From: Saccharofermentans sp.
Lineage (GTDB): Bacteria; Bacillota; Clostridia; Saccharofermentanales; Saccharofermentanaceae
DNA length: 34,348 bases
Direction: 5' to 3'
Assembly: GCA_024684815.1 (NCBI GenBank)
Contig: JAIKWL010000020.1
Span: 1 to 34,348, forward strand
The stretch's first letter is position 1. Every line of letters starts with the position of its first letter. The notes under the pieces are model-generated. The model saw nothing but the letters and a program-made list of their open reading frames with translations. It had not been told where the DNA came from and made no database searches. Positions 6,595 to 15,585 of the stretch are shown here, in pieces. The position numbers and the translations under genes were made by a program.

Positions 6595-8208
6595 TTAAGA
6601 AAACGCAATAACGTAATTATATATATTTTGACCGCCTAAGCAAGTATAAATTTCAGATGAGGGGCAAAAACCCTTGATCTCGGAATTAAGAGAATCGGCA
6701 AGTTCCTTATCTTCGATCCTGTCGGCAAAGATCATTACGGATTCGGTATCACCGGCATTAGGTACTGTCGGGATGAACTTCATAAGGCATGTCTTAAGAT
6801 CCGGATCGGCAGCCGTGATGACATCATCATCAACAACACCGATATAATCGCCGGCATCGACTTTGACAGAGTTATAGACACCGCTCTTGTCGGCTTTAGC
6901 GATAAATCCTGTATGAACGCCTTCCAAAGCTTTGTTCATGGTCTTCTCTATCTCTTCATATGTAGACGAGGGGTCAATAAGAGAAAGAGCGATATATCCC
7001 TCTGCCATTGATGCGGTAGGTACGATATGTATAACGGAATCTTTGAAGACTTCCTTTACTTTTTCAGCCGTCATGACGATATTCTTATTATTCGGAAGCA
7101 GAATGATATGCTTGGCGGAAGCTTTTTTACAGGATTCTGTAAGAGACTTGACGGAAAGGTTATCCGACTGCCCTCCCCTTGCGATCTCTGCTACGCCCAT
7201 CTCCTTAAAGAGATGCTCGAATCCGTCACCGTCTGCAACAGCTACGATAGCAACATCTTTAACGTTGGCTACGAAGCTCTCGTGATGCTGGACGGTCATG
7301 TTCTCTATCTTGAGCTTAATGAACTCGCCGAACTTATGGAAATAAGCCATAACCGACTCAGGCTTTAAAGTATGGATATGGATCTTGACCTGACTTCCTT
7401 CACGTACAAGAACAAGGGAATTACCGAAGTCTCTCATATCGTATCTTACGAGCTCTTCATTAAAACCGTCGACCTTGTCTTCATCGATCTGGACGATCAG
7501 TTCAGTACAGTAACCGAATTCGGCAAGACCTTCGCCGCCGGCAGCAGAAGCACCGGAAGATATGGAAGCAACGGAAGCAAATTCAGACAGATCAATGCTG
7601 AACGATTCATCCAAAGCTTCGAGCATACCTGTTACAAGACATACGAAGCCCATGGCGCCGCTGTCTAACACGTTATATTCCTTGAGGACAGGCAAAAGCT
7701 CGGGCGTATGCTTCAAAGATTCGGAAGCGCCCTCCACAACGAGCTTCATGAATTCTTCAACAGTTGTATCTTCATCAAGATTATCTTCGGCATTTTCCTG
7801 AGCCTCACGGCAGACCGTAAGGAATGTGCCTTCAACAGGCTCTGCAACGGAATTATAAGCATTCTCGGTACCAGACAGGAAAGCGGCATAAAGAGATCCT
7901 GCATCGACCTGGTCGAAATCCTTAAAGGCTTTAAGGAAACCCTTGAGCCACTGGGATAAGATTACACCGGAATTGCCCTGTGAATTCATCAGAGCACCTG
8001 TATAAAGTGCATCGAAGTCAGAAGATTCGAGATCCCTGTCGCCTATCTCCATGAGGACATTAAGAACGCCACCCATGGTTTTATCCATATTAGTTCCCGT
8101 ATCACCGTCAGGGATAGGGAAAACATTCATGTTATTTAATTCCTGCTTATTATCGAGGATCTTCTTGGCACCGCCAATGAGCATCTTCTTGATAACTGAT
8201 AATTCCAT
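6595..8208 (-). CDS. fakA: Fatty acid kinase subunit A (DhaL/DAK2-domain protein)
   Basis: A 537-residue cytoplasmic kinase; FakA phosphorylates fatty acids held by FakB (DegV-type) partners to give acyl-phosphate for phospholipid synthesis. Residues 1-200 are the DhaL nucleotide-binding domain with NVFPIPDGDTGTNM (28-41; D34 and D36 bind Mg-ATP), GNSGVILSQWLKGF (78-91) and LDSGAMGF. The central domain keeps the residues that bind zinc in known FakA: C234 (FGYCTE) and H277/H279 (KIHIHT). Residues 315-537 are the FakA C-terminal region. Length matches the family. The ribosome site (GGAAGAG) is somewhat far from the ATG. Two DegV genes lie just upstream in the same direction, matching the known one-kinase, several-FakB arrangement. 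Confidence 0.92.
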   Translation of the reverse strand: MELSVIKKMLIGGAKKILDNKQELNNMNVFPIPDGDTGTNMDKTMGGVLNVLMEIGDRDLESSDFDALYTGALMNSQGNSGVILSQWLKGFLKAFKDFDQVDAGSLYAAFLSGTENAYNSVAEPVEGTFLTVCREAQENAEDNLDEDTTVEEFMKLVVEGASESLKHTPELLPVLKEYNVLDSGAMGFVCLVTGMLEALDESFSIDLSEFASVASISSGASAAGGEGLAEFGYCTELIVQIDEDKVDGFNEELVRYDMRDFGNSLVLVREGSQVKIHIHTLKPESVMAYFHKFGEFIKLKIENMTVQHHESFVANVKDVAIVAVADGDGFEHLFKEMGVAEIARGGQSDNLSVKSLTESCKKASAKHIILLPNNKNIVMTAEKVKEVFKDSVIHIVPTASMAEGYIALSLIDPSSTYEEIEKTMNKALEGVHTGFIAKADKSGVYNSVKVDAGDYIGVVDDDVITAADPDLKTCLMKFIPTVPNAGDTESVMIFADRIEDKELADSLNSEIKGFCPSSEIYTCLGGQNIYNYVIAFS

Positions 8209-8251
8209 TTAATCTATTCTCTTCCTAATATTATTTATTCAAAAACAAAGA

Positions 8252-9136
8252 TCACATCTGTTCGCTCTTTGATCTTCCTTTATAGTTAACGACCAGAGTT
8301 CCGGGGCCTGCCGATAATCCGACGATCGCGCCCATGACATACTTCTTGATATCGGACTTCGGGATCTTTTTCCGAAGTTCCATCTCAAGTTCATCCGCAT
8401 CGAAGAAACAGTCCGCATGACCGATCCAGATAGTCTGCTTATCAGGCTCTACTATGTATTCCGCAACACGGTCGGCCATAGCGGAGATCGAAGATCTTCT
8501 GCCCTTCGCCTTAGTGACGGCAAGGTTCTGACCTTTGATATCACTTATAAGTATCGGCTTCACAGCAAAAAGGTTACCGAAGAAAGCCGATGACCCGGTT
8601 ACTCTTCCCGCGTCTTTCAGATATGTCAGAGTATCGACAGTAATGCAGGAATTATAGAAAAGCTTATTGTTCTCTATCCATTCCTCACACTCTTCAATGG
8701 ACTTGCCCTGATCTCTCATTTTTGCAACGTCTATAGCCATAGTGCCTAATGACATGCCGCTGTTAAGAGAATCGATGCAGATGATCTTCCTGTCAGGGAA
8801 TTCCTTCTTGAGCTGATCACGGACACCGTAAGATGTCTTTACCGAATTGGTGAGAGCTGAAGAACATGACAGGAAAAGGATATCTTTTCCTGCAGAAAGG
8901 TGTGATCTGAACAGGCTGTCATATTTCTTCTCGGACACATGATAAGTCTTATATCTGACGCCTTTACGCATTGACTCATAAAAATCATGAGCTCCGATCT
9001 GATCCCAGTCAAGTGAAGCTGCATAGTCCTTGTTGCCATCGGTAAAATCTATCTTAAGATAATCGATGGAGTACTGCTGTCTGATATCAAATGTCAGATC
9101 AGATGTCGAATCCGTAATTACGTCAAAAGATGCCAT
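8252..9136 (-). CDS. DegV-family fatty-acid-binding protein (FakB-type), copy 1
   Basis: A 294-residue protein of normal DegV length. DegV/FakB proteins bind a single fatty acid and present its carboxyl group to FakA. Visible family features are the N-terminal ITDSTSDLTFDI strand-loop, the fatty-acid head-group loop around VRYKTYHVSEKKY, SCSSALTNSVKT, the SLNSGMSLG segment (about residues 123-131), DTLTYLKDAGRV and the C-terminal HADCFFDADELE with GLSAGPGTLVVNY. The start has a GGAGG site embedded in the last codons of the preceding hydrolase gene, five bases away, so the two are translationally close. FakA follows after 43 bases. It differs from copy 2 enough that the two probably prefer different acyl chains (inference). 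Confidence 0.9.
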   Translation of the reverse strand: MASFDVITDSTSDLTFDIRQQYSIDYLKIDFTDGNKDYAASLDWDQIGAHDFYESMRKGVRYKTYHVSEKKYDSLFRSHLSAGKDILFLSCSSALTNSVKTSYGVRDQLKKEFPDRKIICIDSLNSGMSLGTMAIDVAKMRDQGKSIEECEEWIENNKLFYNSCITVDTLTYLKDAGRVTGSSAFFGNLFAVKPILISDIKGQNLAVTKAKGRRSSISAMADRVAEYIVEPDKQTIWIGHADCFFDADELEMELRKKIPKSDIKKYVMGAIVGLSAGPGTLVVNYKGRSKSEQM

Positions 9137-9141
9137 AAGAC

Positions 9142-10116
9142 TTATCCTCCGTAATTAATGAAGTCAGTTACTGCCTTATCATATTGTTCAAGATTTCTGA
9201 TCCTTAAGTGCGAATGAGCGCCCTCGTCAAACCAGACCATCTGTTTTCTCTTAGATCCGCTGGCCTCGTTGATCTTATCGAAATACTTGGGAAGTGAAGA
9301 TACATCCTGTCTTCCGCAGATCATGAGCTGTGGAACTTCTACATTTCTTATAGCTTTAATAGGAGTGTTCGAAAATATATCGATCCCTGCATATTTCTCA
9401 AACAAAAGGCCCATCTGCAGACAAACGGGGAAAGTCGGCTTTCCGAGATTCTTTGTTCTCTGCTTTAAAACGTTATAGAACGATATGAACGGACCTTCAA
9501 GAACGATGGCATCAACATAAGGATTATGTTCGGAAGCCACATAGATAGCCGCAACAGAACCGATGCAGATGCCGTGAATGACAAAGTGATCGATACCGAA
9601 CTGTTCATGAACAGCCTTAAGCCATGAATCCACATCCCTGCCCTCGAGCATTCCTGCGCCGGTATACATGCCTTCGCTCAGGCCCGCTGCTCTGGGATCG
9701 ACAACGATAATGTTAAAGTTGTTCTTCTGATAAAGATCTGCAAAGTAATAGCAGTACTTGCAGGTCTCTGCCCTTCCTGCCATTATGAGGCACGCTCTGT
9801 CATATCCGAAGTCGAAATATTCACCCTTCATCTTAAGGCCGTCAAAAGAAGTCATCTCGATCTCTTTCATGTAGGGAGCGTTCTCATTACCCCACTTCAT
9901 TCCGGTCTCGAACATAACAGTATGTTCCGGATTGTCTGGAGCGCTGTTGCCTCTTGCCCATTTATCGGAAGATTCGCGGATGAACATATTGGCATACTGC
10001 TTTTTTGCTATCTTCATGCAGAAGACCCACATGAAGATAAAGCCGCCAATAAGGATGACTGCAAAAAAACAGATAACAGCAATAAGAATAATTCCGCTAA
10101 CGTTAACAGTATTCAT
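9142..10116 (-). CDS. Membrane-anchored alpha/beta hydrolase with Cys at the nucleophile position
   Basis: A 324-residue protein: one N-terminal transmembrane helix (about residues 7-33) followed by an alpha/beta hydrolase domain. The nucleophile elbow reads HGICIGSVAA, so C184 replaces the usual Ser; the remaining triad candidates are D271 (CGRQDVSS) and H301 or H303 (EGAHSHL). Cys nucleophiles occur in dienelactone-hydrolase-like members. DPRAAGLSEG (140-149) is the conserved block before the elbow. The start codon overlaps the preceding DegV stop by one base (TAATG) and the next DegV gene begins five bases after its end, so it is locked between two FakB genes. A lipase, thioesterase or acyl-transfer role on membrane lipids fits the context; the substrate is not known. 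Confidence 0.85.
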   Translation of the reverse strand: MNTVNVSGIILIAVICFFAVILIGGFIFMWVFCMKIAKKQYANMFIRESSDKWARGNSAPDNPEHTVMFETGMKWGNENAPYMKEIEMTSFDGLKMKGEYFDFGYDRACLIMAGRAETCKYCYYFADLYQKNNFNIIVVDPRAAGLSEGMYTGAGMLEGRDVDSWLKAVHEQFGIDHFVIHGICIGSVAAIYVASEHNPYVDAIVLEGPFISFYNVLKQRTKNLGKPTFPVCLQMGLLFEKYAGIDIFSNTPIKAIRNVEVPQLMICGRQDVSSLPKYFDKINEASGSKRKQMVWFDEGAHSHLRIRNLEQYDKAVTDFINYGG

Positions 10117-11045
10117 TATAACTTGGACTTAATGTCTTCTAAGATCTTTGTCTCTTCAACAAGACCTTCGGAGATCTCCTTACCCATGTAGAAAGCAACT
10201 ACCATACCCGGGCCGATCGAAGAACCGTTAGCCATATTAACTGTTGTGGGAATGATCTCTTCGGGATTGAACTCCTCACGGATGAGCTCCTGAAGCTGGA
10301 GCCACTGAGCCTTACGGAATGTGTGGGATACGAAGATCCTCTTGGGGTTAGGCTCGATAGTAGCCTTCATGTACTCGATCATGGCAGCAAAGAGCTTCTT
10401 ATAGCCTGTAACCTTAGTGATGATCTGGTTCATACCGTCACGGTTGAACTCGGCAATAGGCTTGATATTGATCAAAGAACCCATGAATGCGGATACGTTG
10501 GAGCATCTTCCCATCTTTGCGAGGAACTTAAGGTCATCAACAGTACCTGTCTGGTGGCATCTGTGCTTATTGTCCTCAAGCCACTGGGCAACCTCATCAA
10601 TGGACTTGCCTGCCTTCTTCAGGTCACCTGCATAAGAGCAAAGGAGACCGTCAGCTCCGGAATAACGGAGTGAGTCGACTACGATGATCTTTCTGTCAGG
10701 ATACTTCTCCTGAAGGTTGGAAGCTGCCTTACGGCAGAGGTCATATGTATTTGAAAGAGCGTGGGACAAAGAGATATTGAGGATGTCCTTACCCTGCTTT
10801 AAGTATTTCTCAAAAAACGCTTCCTGAACTTCAATGTTCTTGATACCTGTCGTATACATTGAATCCTTGGACATTGATGTATAGAAATCCTGAGGCGAAA
10901 TATTCTCCCAGTCAAGCGTTGAATCTTCGGTGTGTCCGTCCGGGAATGTAATATTTCCGGGAAGATAATCATCGATACCGAATCTTTCTCTTAAGTCCTT
11001 TGTAAGGTCTGTTGAGCTGTCTGTGAGAATTACATAATCAGCCAT
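10116..11045 (-). CDS. DegV-family fatty-acid-binding protein (FakB-type), copy 2
   Basis: A 309-residue DegV protein that should bind a fatty acid and hand it to FakA. Family features are VILTDSSTDLTKDL at the N-terminus, the head-group loop SMYTTGIKNIEV, NISLSHALSNTYD, VDSLRYSGADGLL, TVDDLKFLAKMGRCS, the IKPI-AEF segment and SHTFRKAQWLQ, with GSSIGPGMVVAFYMG near the C-terminus. An AAGGAG ribosome site lies 8 bases before the ATG. A 76-base gap separates it from the upstream acyltransferase gene, the largest gap inside the run; it may hold a weak terminator or internal promoter, so this gene could start a second transcript. It ends by a one-base overlap with the hydrolase gene. Confidence 0.9.
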   Translation of the reverse strand: MADYVILTDSSTDLTKDLRERFGIDDYLPGNITFPDGHTEDSTLDWENISPQDFYTSMSKDSMYTTGIKNIEVQEAFFEKYLKQGKDILNISLSHALSNTYDLCRKAASNLQEKYPDRKIIVVDSLRYSGADGLLCSYAGDLKKAGKSIDEVAQWLEDNKHRCHQTGTVDDLKFLAKMGRCSNVSAFMGSLINIKPIAEFNRDGMNQIITKVTGYKKLFAAMIEYMKATIEPNPKRIFVSHTFRKAQWLQLQELIREEFNPEEIIPTTVNMANGSSIGPGMVVAFYMGKEISEGLVEETKILEDIKSKL

Positions 11046-11121
11046 GTTCTTTTCTCCTTATATTAATAATAATTTTGAAGACTATTCATTAAAAAACAAC
11101 CGAATCACATTACCGGTCTGC
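11046..11121 (-). promoter_or_regulatory. 76-base gap in the lipid run: possible weak terminator/internal start
   Basis: On the minus strand a short stem GACCG/CGGTT with an 11-base loop is followed by GTTTTTT, resembling a weak terminator or attenuator. Beyond it is an AT-rich stretch and the AAGGAG site of the DegV gene. No convincing -35/-10 pair could be assigned. It may split the run into two transcription units. Confidence 0.3.
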
Positions 11122-12522
11122 TCAATCCTTTTTTCCCCCATTTTTAGCACTTCTGACTTCCTCGATCTCAGCACTGATCTTTGCAAGATTTTCCTTCATT
11201 TCAGCTCTTATCTTGCGGATGTAGCTGTTCATCTGAGGCTTAGTCTCCGAGATGGCCTGACGCTTAAGTTTATATATCGCTTCACGCATCATCTCATTGG
11301 CTTTTTCGTACGACTCATTATCTGTTACAAGACCTGCTTTGTCAAATTCCAAAGGGTCTCCGACAACGAACAGAGTAGGCTTGAACAGCTTATATGAAGT
11401 ATGGATATAAACCGGAACAACCGGTCTGTGTGTATATATCGACAACATCGCAGGACCTTTCTGAAATTCGATCAGTTCATCGTCATAGTTCATATGCCCT
11501 TCCGGGAATATGATGAACGGCTCATGTTCCTTAAGGCCGTTTATCATGATCTTCAATGCATTCCAGTCAAATCCCGATCTGTCTAAAAGTACACATCCCA
11601 TCGTCTTCTCAAAGAATCCCCAGGATTTATTAACTTCGGCAACATCCTTTGCAGCAAGGCTCCTGCAGTAAACTCTGCGGAAGACATAATAGAGCAAAGC
11701 AGAATCGATCCACCATGAGTGATTGCCGACAATAACCATTCCCTTGTCCATATACCTCGTGCCTCTGGCAAGGTCTCCTCCGTAGGATATCTTTGGTCTC
11801 ATAAGGATCTTTATACCGGGGATTGCAGTATACTTCATAAACACATAAAGGAATGACGCATACTTCGGGCGCTTTAACTTCTTACCGTCAGCGATCATAA
11901 AGTTATTGAGATAAAACTGGCGGTATGTCTCAGTCCTTGCCTGAAGATCAGATGTAAAAACATTCGCTCTGTCAGATAAGCTCTCCAGATCTTCACGGCA
12001 CATATAGGTATCAGGATACATAAGGCTTCCGACAAAGATAAGATCACGCTTGCCGGGTCCTATCCTTCCGTTATGGAACACCGGAACGATAGGAGCTCCC
12101 GAGCTTAAGGATATCAGTGCGGCTGCCTGCTTATATTCCAGGAGCTTTCCTTCCGTCTCGATATGGCCTTCAGGAAAGATCAGTATGTTATGGCCTTTAT
12201 TGAGTACTTCAACAGCTTTGTTGACTGCATCCATATTGCCTGTCACAGAATCCACCCTGATTACACCCATCGCCTTAAGGAAGAAAGTTAATACAGGGTT
12301 ATATGCGTAGAACTGAGCTCCGACAAGGACATATTTCCTCCTGCCGGGGAAAGCCAGAAGAGCTTCAATATAATCAAGAAAACTCGTATGGTTCATCGAT
12401 ATGATGACAGGACCCTTATACTTCTCCTTCTTATCCTTGCGAAGATAGATCTTCTTTATCGGGAAAAGGATCAGAGCAGGGATTATGCTGTTAAGGATAA
12501 GGAACCATCTTACAAGAAACAT
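11122..12522 (-). CDS. Tandem PlsC-type lysophospholipid acyltransferase (two domains)
   Basis: A 466-residue protein with two complete copies of the PlsC/LPLAT acyltransferase domain. Domain 1: NHTSFLD (HX4D at H45-D50) and IFPEGH (115-120). Domain 2: NHSWWID (H268-D273) and IFPEGH (338-343). Bacterial PlsC normally has one domain of about 240 residues, so this is an internal duplication or fusion in which both active sites are kept. An N-terminal hydrophobic helix (3-23) should anchor it to the membrane, and the C-terminus is a charged helix (about 405-466). It would acylate a glycerol-phosphate, lyso-lipid or glycolipid, perhaps twice. The ATG directly abuts the TAA of the ligase-ACP gene, with GGAG inside that gene's end, implying coupled translation. 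Confidence 0.92.
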   Translation of the reverse strand: MFLVRWFLILNSIIPALILFPIKKIYLRKDKKEKYKGPVIISMNHTSFLDYIEALLAFPGRRKYVLVGAQFYAYNPVLTFFLKAMGVIRVDSVTGNMDAVNKAVEVLNKGHNILIFPEGHIETEGKLLEYKQAAALISLSSGAPIVPVFHNGRIGPGKRDLIFVGSLMYPDTYMCREDLESLSDRANVFTSDLQARTETYRQFYLNNFMIADGKKLKRPKYASFLYVFMKYTAIPGIKILMRPKISYGGDLARGTRYMDKGMVIVGNHSWWIDSALLYYVFRRVYCRSLAAKDVAEVNKSWGFFEKTMGCVLLDRSGFDWNALKIMINGLKEHEPFIIFPEGHMNYDDELIEFQKGPAMLSIYTHRPVVPVYIHTSYKLFKPTLFVVGDPLEFDKAGLVTDNESYEKANEMMREAIYKLKRQAISETKPQMNSYIRKIRAEMKENLAKISAEIEEVRSAKNGGKKD

Positions 12523-14472
12523 TTATTTTGACTCCTTAATCTGTTCGATCAGATAATCGGCAATAGCCATGGGCGTGATAAGAGGAGTCTCTGTCATGTT
12601 GATCTGTTTTCCGCAGACTTCAGACACCTTTGACAGCAGTTCAACATACTGCATCGAATCACCGCCGAGAGATATAAAGTTGGAGGTCTCTGATATCTCA
12701 GAACGGTCTACGCCGAGTACTTCAGCAAATACGTCACAGACTTTGCCAATGAGCTCGGTATATTCTGCGCTTCTCGTGCGGGATACTTCCTCATCAGTAG
12801 GGCGCTCCAATAATGTGGCAAACAAAGCACCGCTCTCAAGTTTTGAAGCCAGCGATTTACGGTCTATGCCTTTAAAGTTCTCCGGCATGGCACCGATCAG
12901 GTTTACAACCTTTACCGGTCTTTCTGACATTGTAAGAGCATCTATCGAATTATATACTCCCTTTACAGATGACGCCTTCTCATATGCTCCCATCGTTCCG
13001 TCGTCAGCCAAGACAAGCACCATCTCTTTTTCAGGAGCACCAAGAATCGATGCATATATCATCGCTTCCTGCGTAAAAGCACCCTTGTTGATATGAGACT
13101 CTATCTGTTCGGGTGAGATATTCTCACCGTTAGGTCCTATGATGACATCATCCATACGGCCGACAATATGAAGCCTTCCTGTTGAATCGATATCGACGAG
13201 ATCGTTTGTCGGATAGTAATCTTCGGCAAACTCGGTGAACTTGCCGTCAACATAAATACCGTTCATAGAGTGATCCTTTGGAATAAGGAGTTCACCCTTA
13301 TCGCTTAACTTATAAGCGACATTGCTGAATATCTTTCCCGTGCTCGTACCGCATCTGAACCGGGACTTTCTTGAAAGCTCGACACAGAGGACACCGCATT
13401 CGGTAAGGCCGTATCCGGAATAGATCGAATACCCCAGACCGTTTAAGACTTCGAGCGTCCTCGGAGCGATAAATCCGCCGCCTGAGATAAGGAAAGTGAG
13501 CTTCTCGCCCATGAGCTGTCTTCTTACCTTTTTGAAGATGATCTTTCTTACGATAACAGGTCCCAATAAAGGTAAAACATTCTGCAGTTTATTCGAGAAC
13601 CGGATCGCCTTATTAAATTTCTCTGTCTTTCCCTGCTTAGCGACTTCACGCTCCAGTGCAGCAACAGTCTTATTCCATACAAGAGGGATCGCAAAGAAGT
13701 GGGTAACGCCTACCCTCTTACATACGAACTGGATGCTCTGGGCATCGTACTTGGGAAGGAACACAAAACATCTTCCGAAGAACATGAACCACATCAAAGT
13801 GGCGATCAGACCGAATATATGATAGAAAGGCAGGAATGCAAGATTATGGATATCAAGCTTCGCATTGTACTGGATAGACTGGTTTGCCCTGACGATATCT
13901 TCACTCATCTCGACCTGAAGACAAATAGTCTTACCGCTGTGCGATATGATCTTGGGCTTTGAAGTCGAACCCGAAGTAATAAGGATTATCTCATCAGCCC
14001 AGGAGATCATGGACTTGTCGAACTTAACACCTTTACCTGAATCAAGAAGAGCAGAAACACTGACAGAACGTTCAACCCTGGGATCTTCAGATATAACGAA
14101 CAAAGGATCCATATCCTTGATGATGTCATTCGTTATTCCGATATTATGGCGCGTATTAAGAAGTATCGGCTTATATCCTGCCTGCAAAAGCCCCCAGAAA
14201 ATAGCAACCCAGTCAGCTGAATTCTCAAGGAACATTCCGACAAAACGGCTTGTTCCGCCCACCGAAGATGCATATGAATTAACAGACTTTGTGAACTCAT
14301 CTACTCTTTCATAGAGTTCATAATAAGACATCTGACGGATCTGGCCGTCCTCTATCCATTCACCGAAAGTCTCGCTCGTAAAACGACCCTTAATGATCTT
14401 ATAGATCGATTCAAATGTCTGCGGAGAATTTTTGAGCGCAGCAATGTTCTCAGTTACGATATTTGAAACCAT
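12523..14472 (-). CDS. AMP-dependent acyl ligase fused to an acyl/peptidyl carrier protein
   Basis: A 649-residue didomain. Residues 20-545 are an adenylation domain: ITSGSTSKPK (165-174), LPFYHIFG, YGLTECG (354-360), TNDLVDID (422-429) and GRMDDVIIGPNGENI (438-452). Residues 570-649 are a carrier domain with FISLGGDSMQYVELL, in which S606 should carry phosphopantetheine. It would adenylate a fatty or other acid and load it onto its own carrier arm, supplying the neighbouring tandem acyltransferase. Oddity: the C-terminal catalytic lysine block, normally G-K-I-D-R, reads F-K-G-I-D-R (533-538), so Lys and Gly are exchanged. This may weaken the adenylation half-reaction or only shift the loop. 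AGGGGAT precedes the ATG; the esterase gene ends 9 bases upstream. Confidence 0.9.
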   Translation of the reverse strand: MVSNIVTENIAALKNSPQTFESIYKIIKGRFTSETFGEWIEDGQIRQMSYYELYERVDEFTKSVNSYASSVGGTSRFVGMFLENSADWVAIFWGLLQAGYKPILLNTRHNIGITNDIIKDMDPLFVISEDPRVERSVSVSALLDSGKGVKFDKSMISWADEIILITSGSTSKPKIISHSGKTICLQVEMSEDIVRANQSIQYNAKLDIHNLAFLPFYHIFGLIATLMWFMFFGRCFVFLPKYDAQSIQFVCKRVGVTHFFAIPLVWNKTVAALEREVAKQGKTEKFNKAIRFSNKLQNVLPLLGPVIVRKIIFKKVRRQLMGEKLTFLISGGGFIAPRTLEVLNGLGYSIYSGYGLTECGVLCVELSRKSRFRCGTSTGKIFSNVAYKLSDKGELLIPKDHSMNGIYVDGKFTEFAEDYYPTNDLVDIDSTGRLHIVGRMDDVIIGPNGENISPEQIESHINKGAFTQEAMIYASILGAPEKEMVLVLADDGTMGAYEKASSVKGVYNSIDALTMSERPVKVVNLIGAMPENFKGIDRKSLASKLESGALFATLLERPTDEEVSRTRSAEYTELIGKVCDVFAEVLGVDRSEISETSNFISLGGDSMQYVELLSKVSEVCGKQINMTETPLITPMAIADYLIEQIKESK

Positions 14473-14481
14473 TATCCCCTG

Positions 14482-15582
14482 TTATGCCCATACCTTTCTT
14501 ACCTGATCACACATCTCCAGCAATGAAGCCTGTGCCTGAGGCAAAATACCGAAATAATCCAAGAAAGCATGAGATACACCGCGGTATCTTATATGCTTAT
14601 TGGGAATGCCAGCTTTATCAAGAAGTCTGGAATAATACTCAGCCTGTATCCTCAAACCGTCGTATTCTGCCGTAAAGACACCGGTATACGGCATGCATGA
14701 AAGATCGGCATAGATAGGACTTACATCAGGATTGCACTTAACAGCTTCGTAATTGCCGCCTGAATATCCCATAAGGATAGCCGCCATAAGATCGTTGTTG
14801 CCCAAACCGTCTGCACGGCCCAACTGCAGTCTGGAATTTATAAGTTCAGCCTGTGAAGGATCGACATCATACATGTCAAGGTTCCAGTCGTAGAGCTTAT
14901 CCTGCGAATAAAGATCGACACAGGGATAGAACAATCCGGCATAGCTGATCTTAGCTGAAGTCCTGTTATCGATTATTGCAGCAAGAGCAAGGTTGGCACC
15001 TGCCGAATCACCGAACAGACCGATCCTGGTATTGTCAACGCCAAGAGAAGAAGCATTGCAGAATATATAATCTATAGCCCCCAGGATATCCTCAATAGCT
15101 GCAGGATAGATATTCTCAGGAGCAAGACTGTACTCGATATTAAAGACTTTGCATCCGAGGTTCTCTGCAACATAACGGCAGGGTTCTTTATAGAACGAGG
15201 CATTGGATGCCATGAAAGATCCGCCGTGGATATATACCATTACAGGAAGAACAGAATCAGCAGAAGAAGGTGCATAAGAAAATATCTTAACATTTCTCCC
15301 GTTAACAGAAATATCAACAGAAGATTCTGTAATATCAGAAGAACACATATCCATGCAGTAAGTCTTAGTCGTTGCACGAAGACCTTCTACTGAAAACTTC
15401 ATAGGAACAGACTTCTGGAATGCATAGATAGCGCTTCTGATAAAGAACTCCCTCGGATCCATCTTCCCTGCAAAATCGCCTTCATCAGGAACAGGCTTGA
15501 TCTCAATAACCTGAGATCCGTTATCTACGGTCTCACCCGAAGACAATATCTTCTCAACCAAATCAAAACTGCACTTCTCCAT
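14482..15582 (-). CDS. HSL-type alpha/beta hydrolase (esterase/lipase)
   Basis: A 366-residue cytoplasmic esterase of the hormone-sensitive-lipase family (alpha/beta hydrolase fold 3). It shows the oxyanion HGG (119-121, VYIHGGSFMASN), the nucleophile elbow GLFGDSAGAN with S193, D308 in FTAEYDGLR and H338 in RGVSHAFLD, a complete catalytic triad. EYSLAPENIYPAAIED (150-165) is the conserved block between them. The first 95 residues form a family-typical cap. It would hydrolyse acyl esters of short to medium chain, or remodel a lipid made by neighbouring enzymes. It starts three bases after the glycosyltransferase stop and is followed nine bases later by the ligase-ACP gene, so it is part of the same transcript. 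Confidence 0.9.
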   Translation of the reverse strand: MEKCSFDLVEKILSSGETVDNGSQVIEIKPVPDEGDFAGKMDPREFFIRSAIYAFQKSVPMKFSVEGLRATTKTYCMDMCSSDITESSVDISVNGRNVKIFSYAPSSADSVLPVMVYIHGGSFMASNASFYKEPCRYVAENLGCKVFNIEYSLAPENIYPAAIEDILGAIDYIFCNASSLGVDNTRIGLFGDSAGANLALAAIIDNRTSAKISYAGLFYPCVDLYSQDKLYDWNLDMYDVDPSQAELINSRLQLGRADGLGNNDLMAAILMGYSGGNYEAVKCNPDVSPIYADLSCMPYTGVFTAEYDGLRIQAEYYSRLLDKAGIPNKHIRYRGVSHAFLDYFGILPQAQASLLEMCDQVRKVWA

Positions 15583-15585
15583 AAC

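Noticed and set aside
12569..13096. 175-codon plus-strand frame opposite the ligase-ACP gene
   Set aside because: Ser/Thr-rich shadow of a clearly coding minus-strand frame with intact motifs.
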